This document shows positions 11,384 through 22,599 of a DNA stretch of 64,000 nt, piece after piece. This DNA comes from Cryptomeria japonica. Taxonomy: Eukaryota; Streptophyta; Pinopsida; Cupressales; Cupressaceae. The notes under the pieces are model-generated. The model did no database searches. It saw nothing but the letters and a program-made list of their open reading frames with translations, and was not told the origin of the DNA. The stretch lies in assembly GCF_030272615.1 (NCBI RefSeq), contig NC_081412.1, positions 547,430,488-547,494,487 of the forward strand. Reading direction: 5' to 3'. Position 1 is the first letter of the stretch; each line of letters begins with the position of its first letter. A program made the position numbers and the translations under genes.

Positions 11384-11593
11384 GAATCCATTCAAGAGAC
11401 TGGCATAGTACTTAATGGCTTGGGATTCAGTCAGATCCTCTTACTACATATTAGCTATACACCCTGTTTTATGGCATAGCAGGTTATCTTACTGAGGACC
11501 TATAAAATTCTGAAGCACTGTAGCTTGCCTTATTATATTGTCCCTTTCCTTTTCCAACCTTAAAATACAATCCATAACTGCCAAAATTGGACC
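11384..11593 (-). pseudogene. C-terminal fragment of the coiled-coil retroelement ORF
   Basis: The minus strand between the Tat LTR and the copia LTR encodes ILRLEKERDNIIRQATVLQ and then DNLLCHK. This aligns with FEKEKTRIKANARELKYKL ... DNLISLRNE near the end of the plus-strand coiled-coil ORF at 44835-45770. It is continuous across the copia insertion with 18933-19606 (the target duplication GGACC marks the join). Stops occur after the FIGPQ stretch and again downstream. The fragment is cut off by the Tat LTR. Confidence 0.7.
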
Positions 11594-12993
11594 TGATGGT
11601 ATGATGAATCAATAAGGATCCAATAAACTACTGAGAGTGGGGGGGGTAAATCAATAGATAGAAAAATGATATAAACTTTTCACCAAACAAAAACAAACTC
11701 TCAAGTCAAACTCATAACTAACAAATTGCAATATCACTGTCAAGTAAACCGGTTGATTGTCATAATAGAATAATAGTAAAACAACTCTAAAACTCTTAAA
11801 ACCTTTTAACCAAAATATCTAAATACTTTACTAACAAAAGTAAAAGCTCATTTCAGATTGTTGTCGGTCGTCATATCCTATCTAAGTGGATTTAGCCGTT
11901 AAAAAAATTAACCATATCAAACATAACCACAAAAACATTCACCACTTGACACAATGATTTTGACGTGGAAACCCAAATCGGAAAAACCAAGGTGGGGATG
12001 AATACCCACAAGTATTCTAAACTCTTCTGAAGTTTGCCTTGTTAGGAATCAAGCCTGTTAAAGCTTTACAATAAGTCTTGTTAAGAACAAATCCTGTTAG
12101 GGACCACTAGGTTAAGGGATTGACTATAATGCCCTATTAGAAGCAATACCTTGTTAGGAGTAACCTCGATAGAGGATTTGAAATCCAAGCTAATGGACCA
12201 CCTGGTTGGAGGATTTAGATAACACTAAGCTTGTTAGAGCTTACTTGATTAGGGGATTTGACTGTTGTAATTGTCAAAGAACAATAGGGGTTTGTTGATC
12301 TGTTTGAATAGCACTACACTTGCTTGTTCAGATCCTTTTCATGATCCTATCTACCTTTACACATATTGCAAATACATCATCTGGTTCGGCAACCAATCAC
12401 TCTTACATTCAACCAAAATTGCCAACACTATAACAAAACAACTCATCAACCTTATAAACAAAACAATAGGTCGGTAACACATCAAAAACCTAATTATCTC
12501 ATAGAGACTACAAACAAATTGGTTCAAGTATGACCATTGGATTACATAGTAATCATTGCACATCATTCAAGACAACCTCAACCACTCCTTGATCACCACT
12601 TCATTGAACTCTGTAACTCATCATGCGGTTTCCATTACATGCAATGAACTTGCTCATTCCCAAGATAAAAACCGTTATCTCTCCATGCCAAAAACAATTT
12701 GAAACTCTTCTTATACAACATGCATATGTGCCATAATTATTACTGCTCATCATTTGATCATAAACCAATACAACCAATTCACCAAACTTCATTGGTTAGG
12801 GTTTAGCATATCAACAGGTAGGGTTTACCGGTTGATCTCACTTCTTCTCTAATAATACCGATTTCCTTCACAAACTCTCTTACCAGTTACAATTCCCTTC
12901 ACTAGCTCTTCCTACTGGTTTCAAAACAATATTATTACATCATCATTATTGGTTATAATTGACATCAATGCATTCTTCATGCAAATGCCAACA
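11594..12993 (-). repeat. copia-1 3' LTR
   Basis: Runs TGATGGTATGATGAATC ... AAATGCCAACA on the plus strand and pairs with 17536-18932. It carries a G-tract (GTGGGGGGGGT, about 11638-11647) close to its minus-strand end, a feature shared with the other SIRE-like LTRs here. Differences from the partner LTR are frequent along the whole length, so the insertion is not recent. Confidence 0.9.
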
Positions 12994-13007
12994 ATCTCCC
13001 CCTTTGG
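12994..13007 (-). other. copia-1 polypurine tract
   Basis: On the minus strand CCAAAGGGGGAGAT directly precedes the 3' LTR start TGTTGGCAT. This is the plus-strand DNA priming site. Confidence 0.8.
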
Positions 13008-13358
13008 CATTGATGGCAATACAAGTATCAATACCCTTGATTGCTATGATTGTGAATAGGGATCCTAGTTTACATTTTACTATGTACTCTTCTTCAACTG
13101 AGTCTTCATTTCTTCAACTGGTAACTAGCTATAGTTCTTTTCTCTATCAATCATACAATTCTTCTCCCCAATCATATAGTTCTTCTCCTCCTTTGACAAA
13201 AAAGCCAAAGTGAAAGTAAAACATGATGTGTCATACTTCATTGTTTTGCAACATCAACTTGGAACTTGATGCTCCCCTTGTGGAATAACTCCACTCTACA
13301 CCAATCCTTCTTCAAGATTATTCAATTTGCTCAGGGATTGATGTATTCCACATCATGC

Positions 13359-13922
13359 TCAATTGACTTCATGTAGGGTCACAACCCCTAGTTGACCTCT
13401 AAGATACTCAAAAGTAGTCTTAGGCAAAGGTTTAGTAAAGATATCTGCTAGCTGCTCCTTTTTAGATACATGCTCCAATAACACATCTTTACTTTGCACT
13501 TTCTCTCTCAAGAAATGACATTTCAGCTCAATATGCCTGGTTCTAGCATGCAAAACTAGGTTCTTTGAAATATTTATGGCACTGGTGTTGTCGCATAAGA
13601 TCTTTACTGGATCTGTAATCTTTAACTTGAATCCTTCCAGAATGTGTTTCATCCAGATAACCTAGGTACAATTCATAGATGCTGCAACATACTCAGCTTC
13701 AGCAGTGTACTGTGATATACAACTCTTCTTCTTGGTTCTCCATGAAACAAGTCTTCCTCCAAGAAATAATGCACCACTGATTGTGCTCTTCCTATCATCA
13801 ACATTACTTGCCCAATATGCATCTGTATAAACCTTCAAATCAAAGTTACCTGCATATGGATACCATAATCCATAGTCAGTAGTACCTTTCAAATATCTGA
13901 ATATCCTCTTGGTTTCTATCAA
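13359..13922 (-). pseudogene. copia-1 RNase H
   Basis: Reading from 13922: YTDAYWASNVDDRKS carries the catalytic Asp, then ISQYTAEAEYVAA the Glu, then ILCDNTSAINIS the next Asp (13620-13575), and RHIELKCHFLREKV. The end has QLADIFTKPLPKTTFEYLRG, the usual copia C-terminus, with a stop at about 13359. A stop separates 13922-13662 from 13652-13359. This domain removes the RNA strand during reverse transcription. Confidence 0.88.
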
Positions 13923-13943
13923 ATGTGTCTCCTTTGGATTCTT

Positions 13944-14820
13944 CTAAAATCTGGCAACTAAACCAACTGCATGAGCAATATCCGGTATGTTGTGAACAAC
14001 ATAATGCAATTTCCCTATCATTGACCTATACTCCTTTTCATCAATAGATGTGGCTTCATCCTGCTTAGACAATTTACAACCTGTAACCATTGGTGTCCCA
14101 ATTGGTTTACAATCACTCATTCCAAATATCTTCAATACCTCTTTCACATACTTAGACTGTGTGATAAAAATACCACTCTTCATCTATTGAATTTGCAAAA
14201 CTATGAAATTTTTTATCTCTCCCACTAGAGACATTTCAAATTCATTTTTCATCTCATTTGCAAAGTCATCACTCATGTCATCATTTCCTCCAAATATGAT
14301 ATCATCCACAAACACTTCACTAACCAGTATCTTATCTCCTTAAGATTGAGATATATATTTTTGTCTTCACTGGTTCTTTTAAAACCTATCTTCATCAGGT
14401 GTGAATGTAACCTTTCATACCATGCTCTCGGTGCTTGCTTCAAACCATATAGTGCCTTGTGCAATTTACACACCATATTATTTTCATCAGTCAAAGCATA
14501 ACCAACTATCTACTCAATGTATACTTCTTCTTCAATTATTCCATTCAAAAATGTTGACTTCACATCCATCTGATATACTTTGAATCCCTTATATGTTGCA
14601 AATGCAAGTAGAGTCCTAACACCTTCCAATCTAGCAACTGGTGCAAAAGTCTCACCATGGACTTCTCCTTCTTCCTGTGCATATCCTTTGCATACCAATC
14701 TAGCTTTTTTCTGACTACTAATCCATCTTCATTCAATTTGTTCCTGAATACCCATTTAGTACCTATCACATTTTTATTCATTGGTCTGGGTACTAGGGTC
14801 CATGTGTTGTTCTTCTCAAT
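13944..14820 (-). pseudogene. copia-1 reverse transcriptase
   Basis: In several frames: [16 protein letters not shown] (about 14770-14725), [30 protein letters not shown] (first catalytic Asp), KALYGLKQAPRAWYERLHSH (14460-14400), the active-site FVDDIIFGG near 14310, and SKYVKEVLKIFGM (14160-14115). It copies RNA into DNA. At least three frameshifts and several stops split it, so no functional enzyme can be made. Confidence 0.88.
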
Positions 14821-16284
14821 CTAGTCAAGCTCCTCCTCCATAGCTTTAATCCAGTGATCATCTCCAAATGCTTCCTTAGCAGTTCTAGGCTCAATAGTGG
14901 AGATCATGCAAGAATTTTCTCTTATTCTTCTTCTGGTTAATACTCTAGCATCTTTATCTCCAATAATCTGGTCAGGATTATGATTGAGTCTCACATACCT
15001 TGGAATAATATGATCATTTCCTTCAATTTCTTCTTCTTCATTATCATCATCTTCTTCTGAATCTACTTGTTTCGGTTGAACTGGTACTACGTCATTCACT
15101 TTATCAGCTTCTGGTTTCACCAGTTCTGGTTCCAAAATCAGAATATAAGGATCTTCATCCTTCTTCTCCTCACTAGTTTCTCCTAAGAATTTAGGATACT
15201 CATCCACTCGAACATCAACAATTTCAATGATTCTATGTGTCCGGTTGTTGTAACATTTGTAGGCCTTACTCTTGGTGGAGTAACCAAGGAATATGCCTTC
15301 ATTAATTTTAGCCTCAAACTTACTAACATAGTCACCTCTCTTGATAAATAATTTATTGCCAAAAATCTTAAATAACTGACATTAGGTGATCTACCATACC
15401 ATTATTCATAAGGAGTTTTATCCTTACCTCTCTTAACCAATATCCGTTTCATAGTGTAGACAGTTGTGCTGACAGATTCTCTCAAGAAAGTTTTTGCTAC
15501 TCCTCCTTATATAAGCATCGTTCTAGCAACTTCAACAACTAACTGGTTGTTCCTCTTTGCAATACCATTTTGTTGTGGTGTCCTCAGTGCATAAAGTTTC
15601 CTCTTTATTCCATTGTCTTCACAATATCTAGTGAATTCCTCTAAAGTAAATTCACCACCTTGATCAGTCCTCAGACATTTTATCTTCTTACCAATTTCCT
15701 TTTCAGCTAAGGCCTCGAATGCCTTGAACTTACCAAAGGCTTCTATTTTGTCCTTCAATAATGTGACCCACATCATTCTTGAGCAATCATCAGTGAAGAT
15801 CATAAAATATCTATGACCTTGAATACTTTTAGTCCTTATTGGTCCACAGAGGTCTATATGAACCAAATCTAACAAATGTTCTGCTGAATAAGATTTTCTC
15901 TTAAAAGTTGAGGATGGCGTCTTTCCCAACTAACATTCCTTACACAGAGCATTCACCGATATGTCCAACTAAGGAAAACCTCTTACTGACTTGGAATTAT
16001 TGACGTTAACAATGTTATCAAAATTTATATGACAAAATATCTGATGCCAAAGCCAACTATCATCTACTCTAGCAACTAAATAGTTGTTGACTTTAGGATT
16101 CAGGTGAAATAGGTTACCTTTTGTCTGCTTGCCCATTGCAATTAGTTCACCTTTTCTCCCATAGATTTTTTACTTTCCATACTTTAATTCCAATGGATAA
16201 CCTCTGTCATTGAGTTGAGCTACACTTAAAAGATTGTGCTTTAATCCTTCAACCCAGTAGACATCATCTACACTACTTTTTCCA
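14821..16284 (-). pseudogene. copia-1 integrase and IN-RT linker
   Basis: The open part 15929-15507 carries the core: LVHIDLCGPI, FTDDCSRMMWVTLL, KCLRTDQGGEF and TPQQNGIAKRNNQ. The last motif normally reads NG..ER, so the catalytic Glu appears replaced by Lys. The N-terminal zinc part lies 16260-15950 with stops; the C-terminal part (15500-15210) is frameshifted. The linker 15207-14821 is acidic (EEDDDNEEEEIEGND) and leads into RT. Integrase before RT defines copia order. Confidence 0.83.
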
Positions 16285-16824
16285 TTAAGAGAAATAGTTC
16301 CCTTTTCTTTTTACCATGCAAGGTGGGTCATTTCCAAATCTTACAACTCCTCCATCAAATTCCTTCAAATTAATAAATGTACTCTGGTCACCAGTCATGT
16401 GGTGTGAACAACCACTATCAATGATCCAATCATCAGACTTATCCATGTGAGAAACTAATTCTTTCTGATCGGATGTTTCCTCTTTACTGGAAACAAAGAC
16501 AATGTCTTCATTAGCATCTGCCTTGGATTCCTCATCAGGGATACCACCATAAACTGCAATGAGACAATCTATTTTGCCTTTTCTTTTGTACTTGTTGTAC
16601 TTCTCATGTTTATGCTCATTGTCACCATTAGGACAGTTAACTGCAATGTGTCCAATCTTGTTACATGCAAAACATTTCAAAGGTAAATTACCTATGTACT
16701 TACCAGCACATCTAGGCAATTGCTTGGCAAACAATGCTTCAAGCTCAATCAAACTCTCTTCATCATCAACTTCTCTACTGGATCTAAATTCATAGTTGTG
16801 ACTGGCATCTCTACTTTTCCTCAT
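16285..16824 (-). pseudogene. copia-1 zinc knuckle and protease start
   Basis: An open 179-codon stretch has one CCHC knuckle, CFACNKIGHIAVNC (about 16670-16630), a basic run, an acidic spacer, then the aspartic protease motif WIIDSGCSHHMTGD (about 16410). It is followed by VVRFGNDPPCMVKRKG. The protease continues to about 16150 in a shifted frame (LNGKSSVDDVYWVEG-like run at 16290-16250), with stops. Confidence 0.85.
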
Positions 16825-17466
16825 AGAAGAGTTAGAAACTGAGGCTCTAAATGCAGATTCAGATTTCTAAACACTACCATCATAACCAATTAATTCAAAT
16901 GAAGTAAGCTTACCAATGATGGAGTCAAGGGTTACCTTATTTTTATCAATAGACTTTAGCTCCTAAATGTCTGCAACTCAGATAGCGTAGACTGGTAGAA
17001 GGGTTTTGAACACCTTACTAACCACTATGCCATCTTCCACTTTACCACCAGCACTCTTGATCTCACCATCTCTTTGATCCTCTGACCATATTGTTGTAAA
17101 TTCTCACCTTCAGCCATCCGCATGTCATTAAATTTTCCTCTTAGACTCTCTTATTTGGCAATCTTCACATGCTCATCACCACTATAGATTTCTTGAAGTT
17201 TCTTCCACACCTCATATGCAGTCTCTAGACCATGGACATCAACATAATCTGAAACAGACAAAGAAATGATAATGGCCTCCAATGCTTGATTATTTTCTTG
17301 TTGCTCTTTCTTCTAATCATCAGTCATAATCCCACTAGGTGCAACATATTGAGTACCAACATGTTCCCAATATTGACATCCTAGACTCTTGATATATATT
17401 TTCATTCTATCACTCCATATTCTGTAGTTTTCTCTATTAAACTTCAGACCTTCTTTCTTCATCATG
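16825..17466 (-). pseudogene. copia-1 gag capsid region
   Basis: Starting near 17466 the minus strand reads MKKEGLKFNRENYRIWSDRM, matching the intact gag start of copia-2 (28416). The body aligns with copia-2 gag through the ETIQQYG-equivalent, but stops (e.g. near 17315 and 16965) interrupt it. It is the RNA-packaging part of the polyprotein. Confidence 0.78.
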
Positions 17467-17520
17467 TTCTTCAAGATCTTTACCTCAAGCTGTTAGGCTT
17501 AGACCTTAGAGGACCTAAAA

Positions 17521-17533
17521 TGCTCTGATACCA
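17521..17533 (-). other. copia-1 primer binding site
   Basis: Minus strand TGGTATCAGAGCA, complementary to the 3' end of initiator tRNA-Met, two bases (AT) from the LTR end. Confidence 0.9.
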
Positions 17534-17535
17534 AT

Positions 17536-18932
17536 TGATTGTATGATGAATCAATAAGGATCCGGTAAACTACTAAGAGGGGGGGGGGGTGAATCGGTAG
17601 ATAGAAAACTGATATAAACTTTTCACCAAATAAAAACAACCTCTCAAGTCAAACTCATAACTGATAAATTGCAATATCACTGTCAAGTAAACCGGTTGAC
17701 TGTCATAATAGAATAATAGTAAAACAACTTTGAAACTCTCAAAACCTTTTAACCAAAATATCTAAATACTTTACTGACAAAAGTAAAATCTCATTTCAGA
17801 TTGATGTCTGTCATCATATCATATCTAAGTAGATTTAGCTATTAAGCAAATTAACCATATCAAACATAACCACAAAAACATTCACCACTTGACACAATGA
17901 TTTTGACATGGAAACCAAAATGTGAAAAACCACGATGGGGATGAATACCCACAAGTATTTTGAACTCTTCTAAAGTTTTCCCTATTAAGAGCCAAGCCTT
18001 TTAAAGCTTTACAATAAGTCCTATTAAGAATAGATCCTATTAGGAACCACTCGGTTAAGGGATTGACTATAATTCCCTATTAGAAGCAATACCCTATTAG
18101 GAGTAACCTCGGTAGAGGATTTGAAATCCAATCTCATGCACCACCTGGTTAGAGGATTTAGATAACACTAAGCTTGTTAGAGCTTACCCAGTTAGGGGAT
18201 TTGACTGTTGTAATTGTTAGAGAACAACAAGGGTTTGTTGATCTGTTTGAATAGCACTACACTTGCTTGTTCAGATCATTTTCATGCTTCTATCTTCCTT
18301 TACACATACTGCAGATACATCATCTGGTTTGGCAACCAATAACTCTTACATTCAACCAAAATTGCCAACACTACAACAAAACAATAGGTTGGTAACACAT
18401 CACAAATCTAATTATCTCATAGAGATTAAAAATAAATCGGTTCAAGTATGATCGTTGGATTACATAGTAATCATTGCACATCATTCAAGACAACCTCAAA
18501 CGCTCCTTGATCACCGCTTCATTGAACTCTGTAACTCATCACGCAGTTTCCATTACATGCAATGAACTTGCTCATTCCCAAGACAAAAACTGTTATCTCT
18601 TCACGCCAAAAAAATTTGGAACTCTTCTCATACAACATGCATATGTTTCATAATCATTATCGCTCATCATTTGATCATAAACCAATACAACCAATTCACC
18701 AAACTTCATTGGTTAGGGTTAAGTATATCAACAAGTAGGGTTTACCGGTTGATCTCACTTCTTCTCTAGTAATATCGGTTTCCTTCACAAGCTCTCTTAC
18801 CAATTACAATTCCCTTCACGAGCTCTTCCTACCGGTTTCAAAACAATATTATTACATCATCATTATCGGTTATAATTGACATCAATGACAATATTAAAGT
18901 TCATCAATGTAATCTTAATGTAAATGCCAACA
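17536..18932 (-). repeat. copia-1 5' LTR
   Basis: Runs TGATTGTATGATGAATC ... AAATGCCAACA on the plus strand. The uninterrupted G11 run near 17579-17589 corresponds to the G-tract in the 3' LTR. GGACC at 18933-18937 matches 11589-11593. Confidence 0.9.
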
Positions 18933-19606
18933 GGACCTTCTAAAGAACTGGTTAAATTTGTTGTTGGATTATAAGAATTAGAAATCTGTAGCAACTAGAC
19001 TTTGTAATCCAAAATTTGCTTGTCTATGGATGTTGTGAGCTTTGAAAAATCTAGACAATTCTTATACAGTTTACCTCCTTCTTCTAATGCTGCATCAACA
19101 GACTGTAAATAAGTTTGAAGTTTAGCCTTTTCTGATGCAATCATCTACAAAAATGTCTACTACCTGCCCTCAACAAATTTATCCTTAGCTTCAAGTGATG
19201 AAATCTTTACCAAAGAATCATACTTCTTAGGGATGTATTCAATGATTTCTTGCATTTTATTGGAAGAGCTTGAGCTCTCCTTATCCTGAAATTCTGGTAC
19301 AAGCCGGTTCAAAACATCAAAATTATTTTGTATCAACTCCATGTCCTTCGATTCCTCCGGTGCCAATTCTTGAGTCGCCTGAGCCTGAAGTGTTACTGTA
19401 GCCAAAACCTTTCCAGTCAGTGTCATTAGGTGATAGGGCTTGTCAAAACTGATTGTAAATTCTAGCAATTTCTCTTTAGCTTTTGATGGAGAAGTGTCAA
19501 TTCCCAAACTAGAAGGGGGTGAACTCACAATAATGGTTCTCACTTTTTTGCCACTTTTGACAATGAGATGAATATTTTTAAAATAATCTTCAACTTCCGA
19601 CAACTA
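18933..19606 (-). pseudogene. Coiled-coil retroelement ORF, C-terminal half (continues at 11384-11593)
   Basis: The minus strand is open from 19603 to 19160 (SEVEDYFKNIHLIVKSGKK ... EAKDKFVEGR) and continues with stops through MIASEKAKLQTYLQ and EEGGKLYKNCLDF to the copia-1 junction. EGGKLYKNCLDFSKLTTSID aligns with EYKELYKETCKTHLLTKDIE in the plus-strand ORF at 45420-45480. The predicted protein is helical, charged and coiled-coil-like. I read it as the continuation of the N-terminal half at 51.5-53.6 kb. No enzymatic motif is visible and I do not assign a function. Confidence 0.65.
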
Positions 19607-20320
19607 TAACTTTTAAACTACTAAGAATTTGAAGATGATGTAAATTAGTGATTTGTAGAATTTTGTCTGTAGATTCTAAATATATTCTTTTCAAAAAAAA
19701 TTGAATATATTTTTAAAAAAAAATTCATCTCCTTCGAAAAGTACTTTTTTACAGCAAACAACATTTTTTAAGAGTGATGTACCTCCCAAAACGCATAACT
19801 TTATTTCTATAAATGATAAAAACTCAATTCTTTTGAATTTTGGTTTGTAACATCAATATCCAAGACTTGTTGTTGGCTTGATCATGATAAGTTGAATATT
19901 TTTCATTTTATTAAGTTTTGAAGTCTGGCTAGTTATAATTCAGACATAGGTTTAAGTTTGAACATATAACTTGTTCTATATATATTGAAATTCAATTTTA
20001 TTTTTTTGTTAGAAAGAAGACATCAATACCTAGGGCACAGATATTTTTCAAAATTTTTTTGAATTAGTTTCCTAATTTTCCCAATGCGTTGAACACAGAA
20101 GTTCATGTTTGGTGAAAAACCAATATTCCATAAAATTTAAAAGACAAGAACATAATAAATTCACAATGTAATAAAATTATACTCGTTGGAAAGCTTTCTC
20201 CGAAAACTACCATCTTATATTTTTGGGTTATCAAGATTCTTTCATTTGTTCCTTAAACTAGAGGTCCGAAGGCAAAAATTTCTTAGAACTCTGAAAAATT
20301 TGAGGAGATATCTCTAAAAA
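19607..20320. other. AT-rich non-coding stretch, probable outer end of the inserted block
   Basis: No credible ORF. The stretch contains poly-A/T runs (19690-19720) and no recognisable LTR, tRNA or transposase sequence. It lies between the broken coiled-coil ORF and the first GGTTCG-type motif, so it may be the terminal region of the inserted DNA element or ORF flank. Confidence 0.4.
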
Positions 20321-20395
20321 GGGGGTTCGAATGAACAGTGGTTCAAGCGAACCCCCCTTCGCTCGAACCCCCCTTCGCTCGAACCCCCTGGGCAA
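20321..20395. repeat. GGTTCG/CGAACC motif cluster, left inverted copy
   Basis: The stretch starts GGGGGTTCGAATGAAC (20321-20336), then GGTTCAAGCGAACC, then two tandem CCCCTTCGCTCGAACCC copies. The reverse complement of the cluster at 51457-51500 aligns with its start (GGGGG, CGAATGAAC, CGAACC in the same order), so the two form an inverted pair about 31 kb apart. Confidence 0.6.
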
Positions 20396-20654
20396 AATAA
20401 TGACACGTACTTTCATGTAACGGTCGAGTTCTAACGAACCCAACCTTTTGTAACTCTCAACACTCATTCAAACCTTGGTTGACCCAATTTTTATTTTTTT
20501 TTACATTTTTGTACATTAATATAAATATACATAATTTTATTCATTTTTTTACACACAAATGATTAAAACAATTCACATTTTTGGATGAAAGAAGACATTT
20601 GAAAGTTATTTTGAGGGAAATAATTTTAAGACATTTGAAGGTTATTTTAAGAGC
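20396..20654. other. Non-coding AT-rich spacer
   Basis: No supported gene. It contains a possible continuation of the GGTTCG family (GTCGAGTTCTAACGAACCC, about 20424-20442) and T-rich sequence. Confidence 0.4.
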
Positions 20655-20757
20655 ATGGGGAACAAGAAGAGAAGGAAAAATAAGACTTTGAGGAATTATT
20701 CTCCCAAAACGGAACAAAGATATCGAGAACAAAGAAGGCAAAGATATCATGATGCAA
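20655..20757 (+). pseudogene. Possible first exon of the transposase-like gene
   Basis: ATG at 20655 opens a short, strongly basic reading (MGNKKRRKNKTLRNYSPKTE, then RYREQRRQRYHDA) followed directly by a good splice-donor string, AAGTATGT at 20757. After that the frame is AT-rich and non-coding. Basic N-termini of this sort precede DNA-binding parts in many transposases. The candidate downstream exon is at about 29700, with the intervening intron filled by repeats and copia-2. The join is inferred only. Confidence 0.35.
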
Positions 20758-20760
20758 GTA

Positions 20761-21249
20761 TGTATTTTTTATTTTTATTTTTATTTAATTTTATATGTAT
20801 TACGTACCAAAAATTGTGTTTATTTGTTAGTATTAGTTGAATATTTTTTATCTAATATTTTTATAAAAATTATTTTAAATAATATTTATTAAATTAAATT
20901 AATTTAATTTATATAATATTATATCTTAATTAATTCTAAATGATGTTATTTTTATTCAATCAATTGGAAATAGTAGGATTAAAAATAATCTCATTTTAAT
21001 TAAAAATAATTATGTTTTAATTTGAAATAATATGTGTATTTGCATTTCAAATTTCATTAACTTGCTTGTTGTGTAGTTGACATTTTCTCTCCCCCCATAA
21101 GTCCATTTATAATAGATCATGGTTTAATTTAAAATTTAGATCTTTAGGACCCCTCTCTTTCCCATTTATTATTTATAATTTATAATTTAATTTAGATAGC
21201 CCATAAATATATAATTTAATTTAGATTTTAAAACCATGTGTCTTTAGAG
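20761..21249. other. AT-rich non-coding stretch
   Basis: Very AT-rich with repeated AATTTAATTTA-like phrases (20870-20920, 21170-21220). Nothing gene-like is visible. Confidence 0.5.
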
Positions 21250-21970
21250 TTTAGCAAACACTTCAATTGGCACTCTAAAATCAACAAACTTGTCTTTTGT
21301 GTCTTCAACAATAGGCTCTTTTTCTTTTATCCTTAGAAAGGGGCCTGCCTCTTGAGTAGCCCTTAAGGCTCGATGAGAGGGAACGACTCAAAGTGGTAAC
21401 AAGCTAAAGCCAAGCTCTCCCAGGCCACTATAAATAAATGTGTTTGTGACGAAAGTTGCAAGCAATGGGTGTTACATGCTGCTATAACAATGTTATGACT
21501 CTCCATAAACCCTATAGAGAACAACCTATATAGGTTGGGAGGCCTTCCATTTAATGGAGCGTAACATGCTGTTGATTATAGCCACCCGAATGGATGCCCT
21601 TACTACACAACTTTTGTGTTAGAAGCCAAAAACCTTCTAGTTGTTGGCGCAGGAGGTCGAACCTCTGAAGTGGCTCACATTCTTATGGTTCTTAGTAAAG
21701 ATACAAAGTTCTCCACGGGGATTTTTCATGCGGACTGGTGCTTGGCTAGCCCAAAGAAGTGAGTGTCATGGAGGGGAGCCAGTGGGGTCAAGCACCTAAG
21801 TATCTTCTCTGAATTGCATAGCTCAGGGTAACCCCCCAAGTGAGATCCAACAACTATTTTCTCATCCAGGCCTAGGATTTGTGCTTGCATGATCAAAACA
21901 ATCAAACACTTTCAAACAAACAAACATTGTGTCTTATTTATTTGCAAGTGTATGCAAAAATATTTCACAT
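21250..21970 (+). mobile_element. Relic of a Tat-element leader, plus orientation
   Basis: This stretch matches the reverse complement of 9190-9950: shared phrases include GCAAACACTTCAATTGG, CCTTCTAGTTGTTGG, GATACAAAGTTC and GCTTGGCTA/GACCC. The order and spacing of matches are conserved over about 700 bases. No LTR, primer site or gag accompanies it, so it is an isolated fragment of a Tat-type leader in the opposite orientation to the 1-11383 element. Confidence 0.8.
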
Positions 21971-22599
21971 TATACTTGAGTCCCCTTAAAACCTATATTA
22001 TGTGATACTAGGACCTATTATGTGATATTAAGACCTATTATATGTGATAATACCTATCTTAAATATGACATAATAGAACCTATTATGACATAATAGGTCT
22101 TACTATAACTTAATATCATGACCACGTATGCAAAAACATTTCACATTATATACTTGAGTTCAGGCCTTAAGACCTATATGTATGAGATATTAGGCCCTAT
22201 TATGTACATGTGATAAATTAATGACCTATTATCGCATTATTTAGGTCCTAATATCGCATACATAATAGGTCCTAATATTTGCATAATATAGGTCTTAAGG
22301 GGAGTCAAGTATAACATGAATTTCTTTTGCATACGTGGTCATGTATTAAGTCATAATTAATAGATTCTAGCTTATATCATAATAGATTCTAGCTTATATC
22401 ATATTTAAGACCTACTTAATTGCATGTGATAGGTCCTTTAATATCATGTAATATATATGTCTTAAGGGGAGTCAAGTATATTAATGTGAAATTTTTTTGC
22501 ATACATGGTCATATTAAGTAATAATAAGGCCTATTATTGGATATTAGGACTTATTATGTGATTATAGGCCTTAAATATGACATAAATTTAGAACCTATT
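21971..22599. repeat. Alternating inverted repeats with GGTCTTAAGGGG/ACCTATTATG motifs
   Basis: A unit like TATGCAAAAACATTTCACAT...ACTTGAGT...CTTAAGACCTATATTATG recurs in both orientations (21950, 22125, inverted near 22290 and 22450). Between copies are short AGGACCTATTATGTGATATT blocks. The array is interrupted by copia-2 at 22600 and resumes at 29419. Confidence 0.7.

Larger units (their letters stand above)
11594..18932 (-). mobile_element. Ty1/copia retrotransposon, SIRE-like (copia-1), full length but decayed
   Basis: Minus-strand element with LTRs 11594-12993 (1400 bp) and 17536-18932 (1397 bp), flanked by the exact 5-bp duplication GGACC (11589-11593 and 18933-18937). The primer site is TGGTATCAGAGCA (initiator Met tRNA) and a purine tract precedes the 3' LTR. 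Domain order gag, zinc knuckle, protease, integrase, RT, RNase H is that of copia. The [14 protein letters not shown] and ALYGLKQAPRAWYE runs and long LTRs point to the SIRE/Maximus lineage. Many stops and frameshifts make it inactive. It interrupts the coiled-coil ORF fragment. Confidence 0.93.

Noticed and set aside
20321-20395. tRNA gene suggested by GGTTCGA motifs
   Set aside because: No A box, cloverleaf or anticodon arm around the motif; it repeats in tandem.
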